From Piper betle (Eukaryota > Streptophyta > Magnoliopsida > Piperales > Piperaceae), in the NCBI GenBank assembly GCA_033002965.1, contig JAURVB010002535.1:1-64000 (forward strand): 64,000 nucleotides of DNA. Reading direction: 5' to 3'. Shown in pieces: positions 13,201-28,200 of the stretch; the stretch's first letter is position 1, and every line of letters starts with the position of its first letter. The notes under the pieces are model-generated. The model did no database searches. It worked only from the letters and a program-made list of their open reading frames with translations, and was not told where the DNA came from. The position numbers and the translations under genes are program-made.

Positions 13201-16200
13201 AAGTGTAAAACAATAATTGTAAACAAACAGTAATTAGTACAATGCGTTGTTACTACAACCTATACAATGGTGTTTTGAAAATGATGTTAAGACTGATGCA
13301 AATGAAGTCTACAGTAGCATATAATTACATTTACATTCAGCTTGTGATAAGTTAAGAAAATGAAGTCTACAGATAATCCAAAATTGTGGTCACAAACCTA
13401 ATCCAAGTATTTTGCAATGATATGAAAGCATAAGACAAACCTTCACCGCAACAAACAGAAGAGGGTCAGATGGTGTATATATCATGTAATGTGAACCATC
13501 CTGCCACAGAAATACAAGTGCTTAAATAAATTTACACACTTTTCAAAAGCCATCCACCATGCAGCCAACCAACTGTCGAATTTTTAAGCAGGCAAAATAT
13601 TTCATGCTCCCAAGGTTCAGTAGAAAATCAGCTTACAAGTCTAAGCCACTTGATGATTAAGAAACAACGCAAGGTGAGATTATTAATTCAACAAGTGGCA
13701 ATATTTAGGAGTGTAATAAAAAATTATAATTATAGTAGCTAAGAATATCTGCTAATGAAAGGTTACTGAAAAGTGAAACCTCACATGGCAAAGTCAACTA
13801 AAATATAAAGATAACCTGTATAAATAAAGCTAGTTTGCTAGGCTTTTTACGACAAGTTAAATAATTAAACTATATTATAAGGATAGTAAACATGTAGTTA
13901 CTCTAGTTTGATTAAAATTTTCTCGATTACCATTCCTTGGCAATTTGCTAAGAATATGATTCAGATGATGCTCCACAATCTAGAGAAGTAGCACACTAGG
14001 ATCCATATTCCCAGCACCATTCATTTGGAGATAGAATGATGATGGTGATGATGATGATGATGATGACCATGATTTGTGCATTACCCAGAGTTTTGGTTGC
14101 AACAGTTGTCGAATTCATTTAGTTGAGCACCAAAGCCCAGGCTTATATCTTCTTTAGTTTGGGAGCTAGGGCCCGCACATTGTAGCTTCATCAGTTGAGG
14201 CTCACATGTTATTGTTCAATAGCAGATGTAGTTTCATGTGGTATGCATCAGTAGTTAGCAGCTTACGGCCGAGTTCCATGTGAGTCGTGTGTTTAGATTA
14301 GTTGTAGATTAGAGTTTTAGATGCATGTCATTCATAGGGTACCTTGTTAGCTCATTTTAGCCTTATAGACATAGCCTTAGGCCGGCCCATGACATTTGCC
14401 CAATCCCTAGAGCCAAGCCATTAATTTTCAGCAAATCAAGCTTTAGGGCCACGACACTCTAACCCCAAGCTGTAACACCCATAATTAAAAAAAATAGAAA
14501 AATATTAAGGCCGCAGTGCTCACTTGTAAAGGCTGCAGCGCTCACTTGCAGGTCCACTTTGAAACCCTAGACCTAATGAACTTTGCTCCTTTTCAACCCA
14601 TAATGCCTCCATCTCCCCCAAAACCCTCCACACTCTTCTTCACCCTCAGACCACAACCAACCCTTCTCATGATCAATCCAAGGTCTCCATGGTGATTCCA
14701 AGTTGATTTCTCCAACGATTTAGTTTCTTCTAACAAGCTGCTCCGTTTCCAATTTCTTTTCTCCTCAATCCTCAGAGGTTCTTCGCTATAAATAAGACTT
14801 TGGGGGATGTTTTCGCACATCTCTTAGTAGGTTACAAGCGTGGTGCATTGATTAGGACATCATATTCCTTGTAAACCTCTTCGTGCTTTTATTTTCATAT
14901 CTAAGAGGTTGTATTAGCTTAATGCAAGGTTGCTAAAGGCTAGGTGAGGTTATTGCTCATTTGTTGAGCATGTTTGTAAATTTTCAAAGTGTTGGAAGTG
15001 TGTGATTGAAACATCTAGGCCTCGGTGTTAAGGAAAAATGCTTGCTTGGTTGCTTGCCTCCAAGATGTGGAGGTACATTACTCCTTGTTTCTAGGAAAGT
15101 ACATTACTCCAAGTTGTAAACTCCTTAGTTAAAAGGAGAGCTCGTGGAGGTGCACGTTAAGAGGTAGGTGAGCGAAGAGGCTTCTTGGCACAAGGGGGAG
15201 CTTGTGAAGAAGTGGGTCCTTGGCTCTTGGGACTTGGGAGAGGAGTAGGCACCTTTGGTTCTCGAGACTTGGAAGAGGAGAAGGCACATTAGCTATTGGA
15301 GCTTGGAAGAGTAGGCTTTGCTTCCATGGTTATAAACCTATAGGGTGTTAGAAGTATATGCAAGTTTCTCTTGCTCTAGGTGTGAGCTTGTGAAAAAGGC
15401 TAGTTGGTTTGTAATGTGATCAAGTTGTACCATAGTGAAACATGAAGCTCTACCTTTCCTTTGGACAAGGAAAGGGCAAGAGAGTGGAGTAAGAATTGTG
15501 AACCACTATAAAAATTTTACGTCTCTTAAGTATCATTTCTCTATCCCTTATCTTGTCTACTTAATTACTTGCTTTACTTGTGCTAATTCCACTTAATACT
15601 CTTGTGTTTAACTTGATCGTTATAGAATACTGAGTAAGTTTTAATTCAATTAAAACTCTTACATAACTTGATTTATTCACTAAAGCTTAAGTCTTTGATT
15701 GAATTAGACTTGATTGTTTAGCTTTTCCAGTTAGGACTTTTTCTGCAAGTTGTGATTGATTCAATCACTTATATAGTTTGATTTAAATCAATTAGAACTT
15801 GGTGTGCTTAGTGTTCATCCCCAATTGCTTTGATTATTTAAGATTTCCGTTATTACTAGTCCATCATCGATCTACTTAGGAGGATGCTAAGGATTTAAAA
15901 GGATCTAATTTTTTAATTTGTGATCGTAATTAGCTCTCTTCCACTATTAGCATCCTTAAATTTGGGATCAGTTTAGTGTATCACATAGGATGCTAAGGAT
16001 TTAAAAGGATCTAATTTGTTGAATTTGTGATCTTAATTAGCTCTCTTCCACTATTAGCATCCTTAAATGTAGGATCAGTTTAGTGCATCATCTGTGACTT
16101 TATGTAGGAAATATAGAGTCGTCCATTATAAGTTTCAAGTTTGAGTCTTTCAAATTAGGCCATTCCCATTTGATGTTCAAGTTTATTATGTCTTAGGATC

Positions 16201-19200
16201 CATTAGGAGTTGCTAGTGAGCATCGTTTACAATCTCGCCTGGATCTCGGTAACAGGGGTGCAAGACGTAAGTGCCAAAGAGATGAAAATTTTATTCTTGC
16301 CAGATTCTTGGACAGTTCTAGGGAGTTTTCAGTGAATTCTTGAAAAAAGAAAACAAGAACAATCATGTTTTGGGAACAAGGTTTTCTAATTTCGGAGAAA
16401 TTTTGCTGATATGTCGATGTTGGATAGCATGCGAGAAGAAAGTCATCCGCAAAGTGATATTCGATGATATTTGCAGTATATAGCCAGGACATCGGTGGCA
16501 TATAGTGAACAAATGGAGAAAAACTGCTTTTTTTAAAAAACTTGTTTTTAAATAAGTTGTGCTTGAGTATGGGTTTTTAGTTCTGTTTTAAATATGTTGT
16601 TAATTTTTTTTTTAAATGTTAAATATTTAGTATTTTAAATTGATTGTTATAATGGTTTGATTGACTTGATTATTAATTTGTATTTAATTATTAATATAAA
16701 ATGTTAAAAATATATTTTTATTATTTAGAACAAATTAGTTAGTGATTTAAATTGATTGTTAAATTAGCGTGATTGACTAGAATATTATTTATTATTGGAA
16801 TAGTAATATAAAACGTCGAACAACTATTTTTATACTATTAATAATGTAATGATATTTTGTTATATTTATTATAGGTTTTATCTAGTTGTGATACCCTCGA
16901 TCGGGATTTCTAGAATTTGTTCCTCATTAAGAATATGATCATTATCTAAAATAGAATACATGCCAGGGTACTAACATTCCATGACATGCACTGAATATTG
17001 TGCTTACTTCGAAGGTTACCACCATCACCAATATCAGAGTGCATACATAGACCAACCTAAATCTTACATGCTTTATTGATGTTATCAATCCCATGAATAA
17101 TGTTTATGCTAAGAAATTTGACAACTAGTAACATAGTTAACTAATGTGTGTTTATGTGTGTAATATTATTGAAATGGTTTTATCTATCTGTGATGGCATG
17201 ATTGAAGTGAGTGGATAAATACTTGGGCTTTCCACTACTTCCATCAACTGGAGTTGAACAAGTATGTTAGTTTGGTTGGTGTGTTGGAAGTGTGGGAGAG
17301 GAAGCTATAAAATGATTCCTAGCAAGCTTATGCATCACTCTTGTTAAGAATTGTCTCCACATGACTCACCTTCATGACAACACCTTATGAGGAGCCACCA
17401 CCCTTTAAGGAAGAGCTGCTTATTGATAGACAGTTCTAACTTCTGTCCAAACACCCCTTTAGAGAGTTATGACCAATTTTGCCCATCTATTGAGGTTTGA
17501 GATTACCTGTGTGGAATCCAATGATGGATGATTCTTTCTTCCTCATCTTCTCACCTTCAATCATGGTCTTGATCTTCATGCCTTTAGAAACCAAAGCATG
17601 AACGTATACTTCAGACACTGGTAGAGGCATTGGAGGCTATTAAACCCATTTCTTAGTCAATCGATATAACTCCTAAGCAAGTTTGCGACCTATTTGTGTA
17701 GTCGTAACCCCAAGTAGGTTTACTTTTCATTGATAGAATAAGTTACATACTGTAACCCCAATGGGTTTATTGAATCAAGTTCTAGTTGATTATTGTTGTT
17801 ACTTGGACAATAGGTTATTGCCCGTTGTTTCTGTTGACATGCTATAAAGAGAGTCCTCAACGATGTTTTGCCAATGTATCTCTTCATGGAAAGCATCAAC
17901 TATAATGACAACGGTGAAATGTGATATTGTAATTAATCACTGATAATGCTCATATTTATACCAAAAACTGATGACGAACAATGTTCTATTTTTAGTAGTT
18001 TTTCGAGTTATATTAGAAGTGCCTAATTAGATAGTTTTTAGTTAAATTAGAAGTTGTTTCCCATTCTTAAGAGACTTCATTAGAAAGTTTCTTGTTTTAG
18101 TTCGAGCCTTATTTAGTTTTTTCCTATTAGAGGATTAAGTCTTACCTTCCTAGTCTAAGTCCAAGTCTTATTTGATGCACTCTTATGTGAAGAATTGTAA
18201 GCTTTTTCCATCATTGATCAGTTGAGAAGAAATAAAATTTATATTTTGGTTAGTTTAGAGGTAGTTATCTTTCATCTTCGTCATTGAAGTTAAAGTAAAC
18301 AATTGGAGAAAGATTTGTACCATATTTCTCTATTTATCTCTAAGAGTGCATCAAAAACAAAAAGGAAAAACAGAAATTACCATATGAAAACAAGTGATTT
18401 CTATTCCTTCAACTGGTAATCCATCAATTTCATGGCCATCATCTGCCTTAACAAAAGCCAAACAGAATAACTATTATTGGGTTGTCATGTAACCCTTCAT
18501 GATTATAGTGTAATAGGAGAGAAATTTAAACACAAGGACTCACACACAAAAGAAAGAAATTAGGTAAATGCAGAGCAAATAAAAAAAGGAACTAAATTCC
18601 CTGTTTATCCAGTCAAGTTTTTAGATGTAGGTTTGTGACACCGAGCATCTCATTGTAGCCCTCAATGTCATCCCATGTTGCAGATGAGGAACTTGGCTCA
18701 TACAAGTATGGCAAGGTTTACTCACACAGATACAAGAAGTCCTAGTTGGAAAAGAATTCTTTGCTTGAGTAGTTCCCTAATTTATTTTCGCATTTTGGTT
18801 TATTATAAAATCTCCAATTTATTTTTTGAGCTAATTTTTTATTTCAATGTTATTAACATTATAATGATTAAAATTTTATAATCAGGTTTTAAGCTATCAG
18901 CGCTTGTCTTCAAATTTATATGCACAAAAAATTGGTCCATCTTCTATTATCTATAAATAAATTGGAAGTTATTGCCAAGCATTTGAGAACTTACCTATCA
19001 TTGATCTTTGTGCATTGGGTTGAGATTTTCCAGCAGCCTAGTCGGACTTTATAGTTATATACAAGAATATAGTCCCAGAAGTACACTACCACGTCAGTTA
19101 TTTTTGACCATGCAGACATAGCATGACAATAGTTGTAGCACTTTCTTGAGCCCCATAGTTCCTTCCACAAGTACGTCTAGGCCTCACAAAACGAAATTAT

Positions 19201-22200
19201 TCACAACCAGCTTGTTCATATGACTTTGTCCATTGTTCTCGTCTTCGATAACTTAGTTATTGTTTAGTTCCTTTATTTGTTCCTTATTTGCCTCAACTTC
19301 ATGTACACATTGTATGTTACTTGTATCGATGAAAACAGGCCTTAAGGTGTGGTCTTGTACCTAAAAAGTTTTCATGACATCAATTCTCCAGCTGTTCTCA
19401 GCCAGGTCATCCAGCACTTCTTCCACCATGATGCAGGAGCATCTTTATAAATTAAGAAATAAATTTATATGGACGCTTCTTTAGGGCTATTGCCTTATTA
19501 GGACTTCATAATAAACGGTAGACTCTATGTGTTCAGATTTTGCCTTCATTAGCCTCTTAAACACTCTATAAATAGGTAAGGCTTAATCAATGTAATGCAT
19601 GTGTTAGAGAAGAGAAAAGTTCTTGTGCTTTTGTGTTTTGGTTAGTCACTCTACAAGTAGGTGAGACTTAATTAATGTAATGCATGTTTTCGTGAAGAGA
19701 AATTTTTTTGTAGCTTTTGTGCTTTGGTTCTCCCATATTTTGAGTTTCATCTATTATACCCTCATTTCATCAATGAATGCACCCCCCACCCCCTTTCTCC
19801 CTCTTTCCTATTTCTCTTCAAGCAATCCCTCCCATCACATTGGTCCTAGAGCCCAAAAGATCTAATCTTGTGGTTATTTTATCATCCCTCGCTTCCACAA
19901 TCACAATCTCCTAAACAAGGAAACCATTTTCCTCGTTTACCCGCTGACATCTACCGTTAAAAGAAGACAAAAAATACGGCTTGCTGCTTGGTAGTGCTCA
20001 TAGCCACCATCACCAACGGTATCCTTACAACCACCATCATATTCCACCACATCCACCATCACTTTTCAGCCAGGCATGCCCTCGGTTGCTTTCTGTCCAA
20101 CTCATGCCACCCATCTGCCATCGCTTGCCCAGCCCATAGCCATCACTTCCATCAAAATATTTCAGATATGGATAGAAGAAAAGAAGTATAGGGAAGAAGA
20201 GTGTTTCATATCGGCTTTTAAGTTGTTTTAAGTCCTTGGTACGGTTTAGGTTTTAAGCTTTGGTTGGTTCTAGAACTGGTTCACAAAAAGCAAGTTCAGA
20301 GTATATTTCTTGGTGGGCTCAACATACATTTCACATTTTAGTATAGTGCATAAAAATACCAAATAATTCAATAAATATTCAGAAAATTCAAGGAAAAATG
20401 AGGTAAAGCTGTGAATAGATATTTGAAGTGTTTCACAACGGGAAATTACAGATTTAGAAGCTTGGCATTTACAATGCTGGTTTTATCCTCGTGGTAAACT
20501 CAAAGAGATGGAAGACAGTTTATTATTAATCATGAATATGATATAGACTTTATCACTTACTCTGCTGATTGGAAATTAAATTAGACTACCATGCATTTAT
20601 TGGTTCCATATTGTTTATCTGATTCAATTGAAATTACCAAGAGAAGATATGATTTGTTTGGGCCTTTCAGTGATATGATTTCATTCGATTACCATGCAAA
20701 GTTCTGTATTTTTTGGGCCTTTCAATGATATGATTTCATTTGACATTATTCCTAGTGACTACCTACCATAATTCATTGGGTCGACCATAGTTTGATAGTC
20801 ATAATGCATCATAAGATAGGAGTCATAATGTTACTCCCAGACTGGTGTTACCTCTCATGCAAAGTTTCATGAATCTACATGTTTAGAAAATGCAAATGCA
20901 TAGCATAGTGAAGTTTATCCCTTCTCTTTGAGCCTACTCAGACTGATATTTTTGCCAAGGAGCTGCTCGAAATATTTGACCCCTTTGATTACATCTAACC
21001 TTTAGAACATTCTCAGAATCATTGATTTAAATTTTCTCTAAACAAATGGATTTCATTATACAAGAGAAAGAGAAATGACTCATGAATTGTTTGTAATTAT
21101 CTACAAATATGATATTCTCTTTGCCACATGACTGCTTTTAAACATCGAGTTGATGATGCTTGCTAAGTGTTTAAAATATATAATATTTACCCATGTTTTT
21201 AATATGATTTTGTACTTCTCGGGTATAAACATTATTAATTTAGTGATATTTTTTATTATATTCTAGTTAATTAATATTTTATTAGATATGCTTAATTTTG
21301 GTGTTTTAATGCAGAAAAAGATGAATAAATTAAGCTTTGGATTTGATTGGTCATGACACTTGGCCCCACCCAATGGCTACAATTTATGGTGTTCAATGGA
21401 GTCGAACAGTTGGAAACTTGAAGGGACATTATAATTAATTAGACTACGTCGATTTGTGAACACTCTCTTCGAATTCTTGTATCTCCACTTCTATATAAAG
21501 GGGTGGTCATTTGTTATTATCATATCTCATCTCTTGGCTTCGAAGTGTAGTGAAAGAAGTAGTTTTAGTTTTTGTAATTTCTTTCTCTTTCATAGTAAAA
21601 ATTAGTTTCTTTTTTATATTGTTTTCTATTTTTATTATGGAGTAGTCTTTTATTTCGTTCTAGAGAAGAGTGGAACTTAACATGATTTAATTGAATTTAT
21701 TTCAAGCTTTTACTCTTTTATTCAATCGGAATGTTTGAATTATCATATTCTTAATGCTAAGAATAGATTGATCACCTATTTCTTAGATCACGAGGTTTAA
21801 TTAGATTTCGGGAGAAATTAATTAGATTAGTCATTGGTAATTCATCATACGACGAGTCTTTTGACTTGTTTGTCGTTGTGGTCGGGAGATACACAACACC
21901 GTATGCGATTGTAAGGCAAATCTTAATGCATTATTTTGTTGATTAATCAATTATCACCGGGAGGTAGAAATTGAGGCAAAATAATAGAAGCATGAAGGAG
22001 CGGGAGCCACCATGTCATATAATTATCCTAGATCGACAATCCGAGGGAATAAAAGATAAGAGTAAGATTTGATGAAGATTAAATTCATGTTAAGGGAAAT
22101 TCGACTCTAGAACGAGTTTTATAATTTTGACTTCGCTTTTAATTTAAAGTTATTACTTAGATTTAGTTAAGTCAGTTATTTTTGTTTTGCTCCTCATTTT

Positions 22201-25200
22201 ATTTTCTTTAATTAATTATAGGAAATTCATCTCCTTGTGGGACGATACTCGATTTATCATTATATTACTTGTTTCGACCGTGTATACTTGCACGTCATTG
22301 AAAATATTCGAACAATGCTTATGAATATTTCAAGACCACATCTATGAAAATTCCTTGAAACCAAAAACTTGAGGATGAGTTTTTTCACAAAAATGGTTGG
22401 ATGTTGGAACATTTCTATAAATTAAAAATATAAATTTATTAATATGGACGTTTTTCTAGGTTGAATAATTATATGGCCTTATTTGAATTTCATTTATAAT
22501 AAGTGATAGAATTTCAATCTCTAGATTTTGCCTTAATTAATCACTTAATCACTCTATAAATAGGTGAGGCTTGATCAATACATGTTTTGGTAAATAAAAA
22601 AGTTCCTACGCTTTGATTCTCTCCACTTTTAAGTCTGTTCTATTATTCTCCTATTTCGTCAATACATTCCTCCTTTTCTGTTTTCTAAAGGTATCCACCC
22701 CCCTCCCCCACCTAATGATGGGCTTTATCCCTTTCGATTGACAATAAGACCAGTTCAATTGGCTCGTGAATTCCATGCAATGACATGTGATTTATAGCAT
22801 ACTGACGGGTATGAGATCACTTAGGAATGGAATGGAAATAATAGGTAAAACTCAAAAGAGGGTGAACCAAAGCACAGGAACTTTTCTTTTCTACAAAGCA
22901 TGCATTAAATTGGTCAAGCCTCGCCTATTCATAGAGTGGCTATAAGACTAATTAAGGTCAAATCTAAATAAAAAAAGTCTATCACTTTTTATGAAGGAAA
23001 TCCTGTGAAGACAATACAATTATTTAGCCTAGAACAAGCATTCATGAAATTTAAATCCTAACTTATAAAGATATTGCTCCATCAAACTCTCTCGCTAAAA
23101 ATAACTTGTCCTTGAGTTTGCAGTGCTGAGTAATTCTCATATATGTCTACTTGGGCATGCTTGTCTTCACAAGCATCATTTGAAGGTGTGGATTCAAGAT
23201 CATGTGTAGAATCATTTGCTATAGTAGTCAACCCTTGTGTCCACTTAGGACAACTTGCTCTTACATGTCCCACTTGGTTGAAGTGAAAGTACATTGATGG
23301 TAATTTTGGCAATTTGTTTGGACAGAATAGGCATAGCCAGTCGATGTGGAGAAGGTAAACCAGTTCTGCTGAGAAGTTTTGATCTTCATAAGCTAACATT
23401 GTCTCAACTTCTGTAGCCTTAAGAATAACCTCTTCCACGAACCCATGTTGATCAACTTCACGCTAGATGTTGTGGCATAATCCATTTAAATACCTTAAAA
23501 TCAAAAGATATGTATCCCCGTGCAACTCAATTAGCAGAAAAATTTTGTAGAAAGCCTTCATATATTCCTTCATTGATAGAACTTAGATAAATTTTTAAGT
23601 TTTTCATCAAAACTTTGCCCAAGGTTATGGGGAACAAAAAAAGAACACATTGCCACAAGCAATTCTTCTCAAGACCTTAGTGAGACCATCACCTAGCTTG
23701 AGCATTGTCTCCAAATTTAGTAATGGCAAGGTAAACTCTTACATCTTGTGACACTTTAGCACTTTTATAAGCATGATCAGTTGTAAACCAATATTAATAT
23801 TCATCTGCATTAGGATTTCTAGGAAATTTGGGGATATCTAATTTGAATCTAGACTCCCATTTTCTATCATGATCCTGATGAGGAGCAGCAGCAACTGGAT
23901 TAGGAGGATCATCAAGGGGAGCAGGTACATTAACTGCAACAGACACTTGCAGGTGATTCGTCATTCCATACTCTAGCGTTATTTACAGTGAACTATTTAG
24001 GTGCTTAATTATTTGTTGATTATTTGTCATATTTACGATTAGCATAGTATTAATCATGTTCAACCTTGTTTGTTCATGCGTGAGTTATATGTTTGCAAGC
24101 ATCATGCCTCAATCGTCCCATTTCAGGTTGCAATCTTGCGTCATCTTCCATATTCTCCTTAGTAGATTATTGTTAGCATGATTAATTGCATGATGTGGAC
24201 CTTAGTTTCCTAGTTCCATTTATTAGCATATTTCTTTGCCAAACAAGATGTCAATGGATTTGTTTAATGTCTAGGGTCTATTATGATCTGTCTCTTTTGA
24301 GTCTTTTGGATTGAGTTGATCTGCATATTATTACGAGTCATATATATACAAGAGTTACAACCCATATAGTTTATATGAGCTACACTTTTTATTTAGAACA
24401 ATGTAGTGGGTCTTACTACTCAAAATCAACATTGATAAATACTAAAATAAATAATAAGGGTAATTATAAATTTTCAACTTAATCTAATGTTTCTAACCCT
24501 TTCATCTTAATTATCAAAGTAATAGTAATAAAAATTAATTTCAAAAATATCTATTTACATTTTTAAAATATCTAAAAGTAGTTCATAATGAGTACAAAAA
24601 AGATAAAATTTTATCGTCTTACTTGTGCACTCTGCTTTTAATACATACAAATATCATTGTGGGACCCCCTATTTTAGTATCATTGTGGGACCCACTATTT
24701 CTAACAAATTAGATGAGTAGCTCATACAAGCTACATGAGGTGTAGCTCACCCCAATTTTTCCCAATTATTATTTATCTCCAATTCTTATCATTTCGTTTG
24801 GTTAGCAAGGTTAGAAATCAATTTTCTATCCCAAGCTACATCGGCAACCAGTAGTGTAAAGGCTAATGTCTTCTAACAGTTGAGCTTTGCTCCTACCAAA
24901 AGAGTTGTTACCCAAATGATTAGCAATATGTTGATTAATGTAGTCATGTCCTATGATGTAGGCCACTGGACATTATAAGCCCATACGCAGGTGGGCAGAG
25001 AAATATGGCACAAAAATGTGCCTTATCCAGGAGAATATCTACAATTAAATTCCTCTTATAGTGGTTGACAAAAAGGCCAATAATATTGAATAGCAAATTA
25101 GAAAAGGAAAGATAAAATAAACCAAACTAATAAAAAATTAGAACTAAAAGAGTAAATTTTATCGCTTCAATTGATCAATGGTTCAAAGGCCTACTATGTT

Positions 25201-28200
25201 GTACTTTATAGGGGTAAACGCCTTCCTAATTCAAGTAAAAACATAAGGACTAGATCAGACTCAGACTTCTAGTAGAAAGAAAAGCAACTAAAATAAGATT
25301 AAACAGAAATAGGAAACAACTTTTAAAGTAACTAGAAACTCTAAAACTACTCACTTATATTATAACTATAACTAGGAAACATAAAATAAGCTATGATAAA
25401 TAAGATGTAAGTCATCGGACAATGAACAATGTGATAACTAACACAGGCCTCAGTGTCAAGACAGGAGATGGCTAATGAAGAAAATACTAGAGCTTGCTTA
25501 GTCATGATTTTATCAAAGAAATTCATATGCAATATTGGGAGCACTTCCAAACAACTTTAAAAGATGCTAAAGGAAGGTCACAAAGAAAGATTTCACAAAG
25601 GCTAGGGCAAGGAAAGTTATTAAAGCCCTAAATGGGAGCAAGAGGACAAAGAAGGATCAATCTATGAAGGCAAGGGCTGGTAACGAAGAAGCTCATTGAA
25701 ATGTGGTGCAACTTGTAACTCAGGTGTGTCTAAACATAATGCATATGAGAATGAAGGAGTTGATGGCAAATAGGGCAACAAAACTGTATAAAGTAAATAC
25801 CGACTCTGCTTCTAGAGAGAAAACTAAGGGATCAAAAGAGAACTCAAAGCAAGACTTCTATGAAAGGAAAAACTTTGGAAAATGTTGTGGAGGATGTATG
25901 AAGGCAAGATAAAGAATCAAATGATTCTACCTCCAACGACTTTAGTGATAGTGATTAACCTAGAACAGTTTCATATATAGCTCTAGAAACCTACTTGTCC
26001 ACACTATTGAGGAAGGAAGAAAAACAAGTACTGACAATCCAACTATGATACACAGGAAGTTGGAAGAACAAAGAAAAAGAATGGATGAACACGATAATAG
26101 AATTTGTAGAGGATATTAATTATATGTGTTGTTTTATGGCTTGGTTCTTTGTAACGTATCTAGTCCCCTTGTATTCTCCTTTATATTCTTTGTATTCATT
26201 TAGTTCTCACACATGTACTAAACTCTTGAGTACTCAAAACATGTATTTTAATGTAAAGTGGGAAGTCACTCTTCCTATCTTGTGTTGTCTATTTCCACAT
26301 AGTATAAAGCGACAAAATCCTGTGGCCCGTGATTTTTTTTTTGCCCCCATCTTTGTGTGTGTTGAGTGTTTTCTCCACTCCACTGTGTGCCCTTGCCCCT
26401 ACCCCCTTTTTTATTCATTACTTTGTAGTTTCTTTTCATTTGATAGTGGCTCCTGCTAAAAAACCTGTGGTCTCAACTGGAACCTTATCTATTGCTGATT
26501 TGCTCAATAACTCGTCTATTACCACCACTAAACTTCGTGGCAAGATCAATTATCTTCCTTGGTCCTCCACCATCAATACCTTCCTCTTATCCAAAGACAA
26601 ACTTAAGTATATTGAGGAGGAGAAGCCAGCTATTGCTAGACCTGTGTTGGCCGAGGATGCTCAAGTCCGATCTTGGTTGTAGAATAGTATGGAGTCTCAT
26701 GTGAGTTGTGATGTTATGCTTCTCCCAACTGCCTAATCTATTTGGTACTCGGTTAAAGAGACCTATGGTATAAATGGCAACATTCAGCGGATTTATGAGT
26801 TGTGTGAGAATATTTTCCTCACAAGTAAGGTTCTAAAGCTCTTCATGAGCATATAACTTGTTAAATCTTGCTAGGAAGAGCTAAGCCTTTACCAACCATA
26901 CCTTGCTGATCTTCTCACTTGGAAGAAACAATGTGAAGACCTCATGGTCATCTCCTTTCATGCTACTCTTGGTCCTCATTACCTCTCAGCCAAGACTCAA
27001 TTGCTAGCTGCTGCAAATCTACGTACTTTGAGTGCTACTGTCTCTAGGCTTTCTCGAATTCTTGTGAATGAGGAGCCTCAAGTGGATGTTCTTCAGCTTG
27101 TTGCATTGTTGTCCTCTACCAAACCTTCCTCATCAACAAGGGGGAGTGGTAGAGGTCGCAGCTCTACTTCATCTGGAAGAGGTGAGTTGTTTTGTTTCCA
27201 AACAAGATGATAGATTTTGTGATTTTTGCCAAGGCCATGGTCATCTTTAGGATAAATGCTGGAAGAAACATAGTAAACAAGATTGGGCCACCACCAAAGA
27301 TCAATCATCTTCGACTGCTTCCAAGGCTGCTGCACTACCTTCAGATGCTACTTCAATTACTCCAAGTGTTTCACTCTCTCACAAGGATTTTGCACATCTT
27401 CTCAAGTTGGCCCACAATAATGACTCTTCCCTTCCTTCTGCTTTGGTTCCTACTGCAGGTATTCATTCTTCATTACTACCTGTGGAGACTTGTTAGCTGA
27501 TTGATTCAGGTGCCACTGATCACGTGACTATGAACACTAAATTTTTTAGATCCTACACTCCCTTTTGGCTTCCCTTGATGGTTAACTTTGTAGATGGAAG
27601 TCAAGTTCCAGCCATTGGTAGAGGAACGATTCGTACCAATCAATACTTGCTCCTTGTTGTTTTATTGGTTCCCTCCTTCCCTATGAGTCTTTTATCAATT
27701 CAAAAATCGTGTTCAAGAGTTTATGTGAAGTTGTATTCACATTTACTACTTGTATATTACAGGATATTAGGAGAACGAGGGAGATTGGTCGTGGCTCATG
27801 CAACAATAGACTCTGTTATCTACACATGACCTTATTGTCATCTTTGGCTGACATCAAATCTACTTCCTCTATTGCTTTAGAGTGGCATGAACACTTGGGG
27901 CATCCTAGTTTAAATAAACTCAAATTGATGGTACCTTCTTTAGTTAATGTTTGTTCATTATAATGTGAATCGCTTTCAATTGTCAAAGCACACTCGTGCG
28001 TCTTTGCCTTTAGAATCTTTTTCTAGGTCTAATAAACTATTTTATGTTATTCACTCTGATGAATGGTGATGTATGGGGGTCCACTAGCTATTCCTAACTT
28101 TGGAAAATTCAAATACTTTGTCTTATTCATTGATGATTACAATCGCATGACATGGCTTTATTTATTGTATGATAGATTTCATGTTTTCTCTAAGTTTCTA

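Larger units (their letters stand above)
13501..18380 (-). other. DUF3727 intron 6, filled with LTR fragments
   Basis: 4,880 bp. Apart from the LTR-like pieces listed separately, it holds A+T-rich sequence (16,500-16,880) and a segment from 17,941 beginning TGATAATGCTCATATTTATACC-like sequence, which resembles the start of a plant Gypsy LTR. No exon of the host gene was found inside it. Confidence 0.7.

Noticed and set aside
26085..26459. 124-codon frame resembling a membrane protein
   Set aside because: Lies in the Copia 5' LTR and leader; hydrophobicity comes from T-rich sequence.
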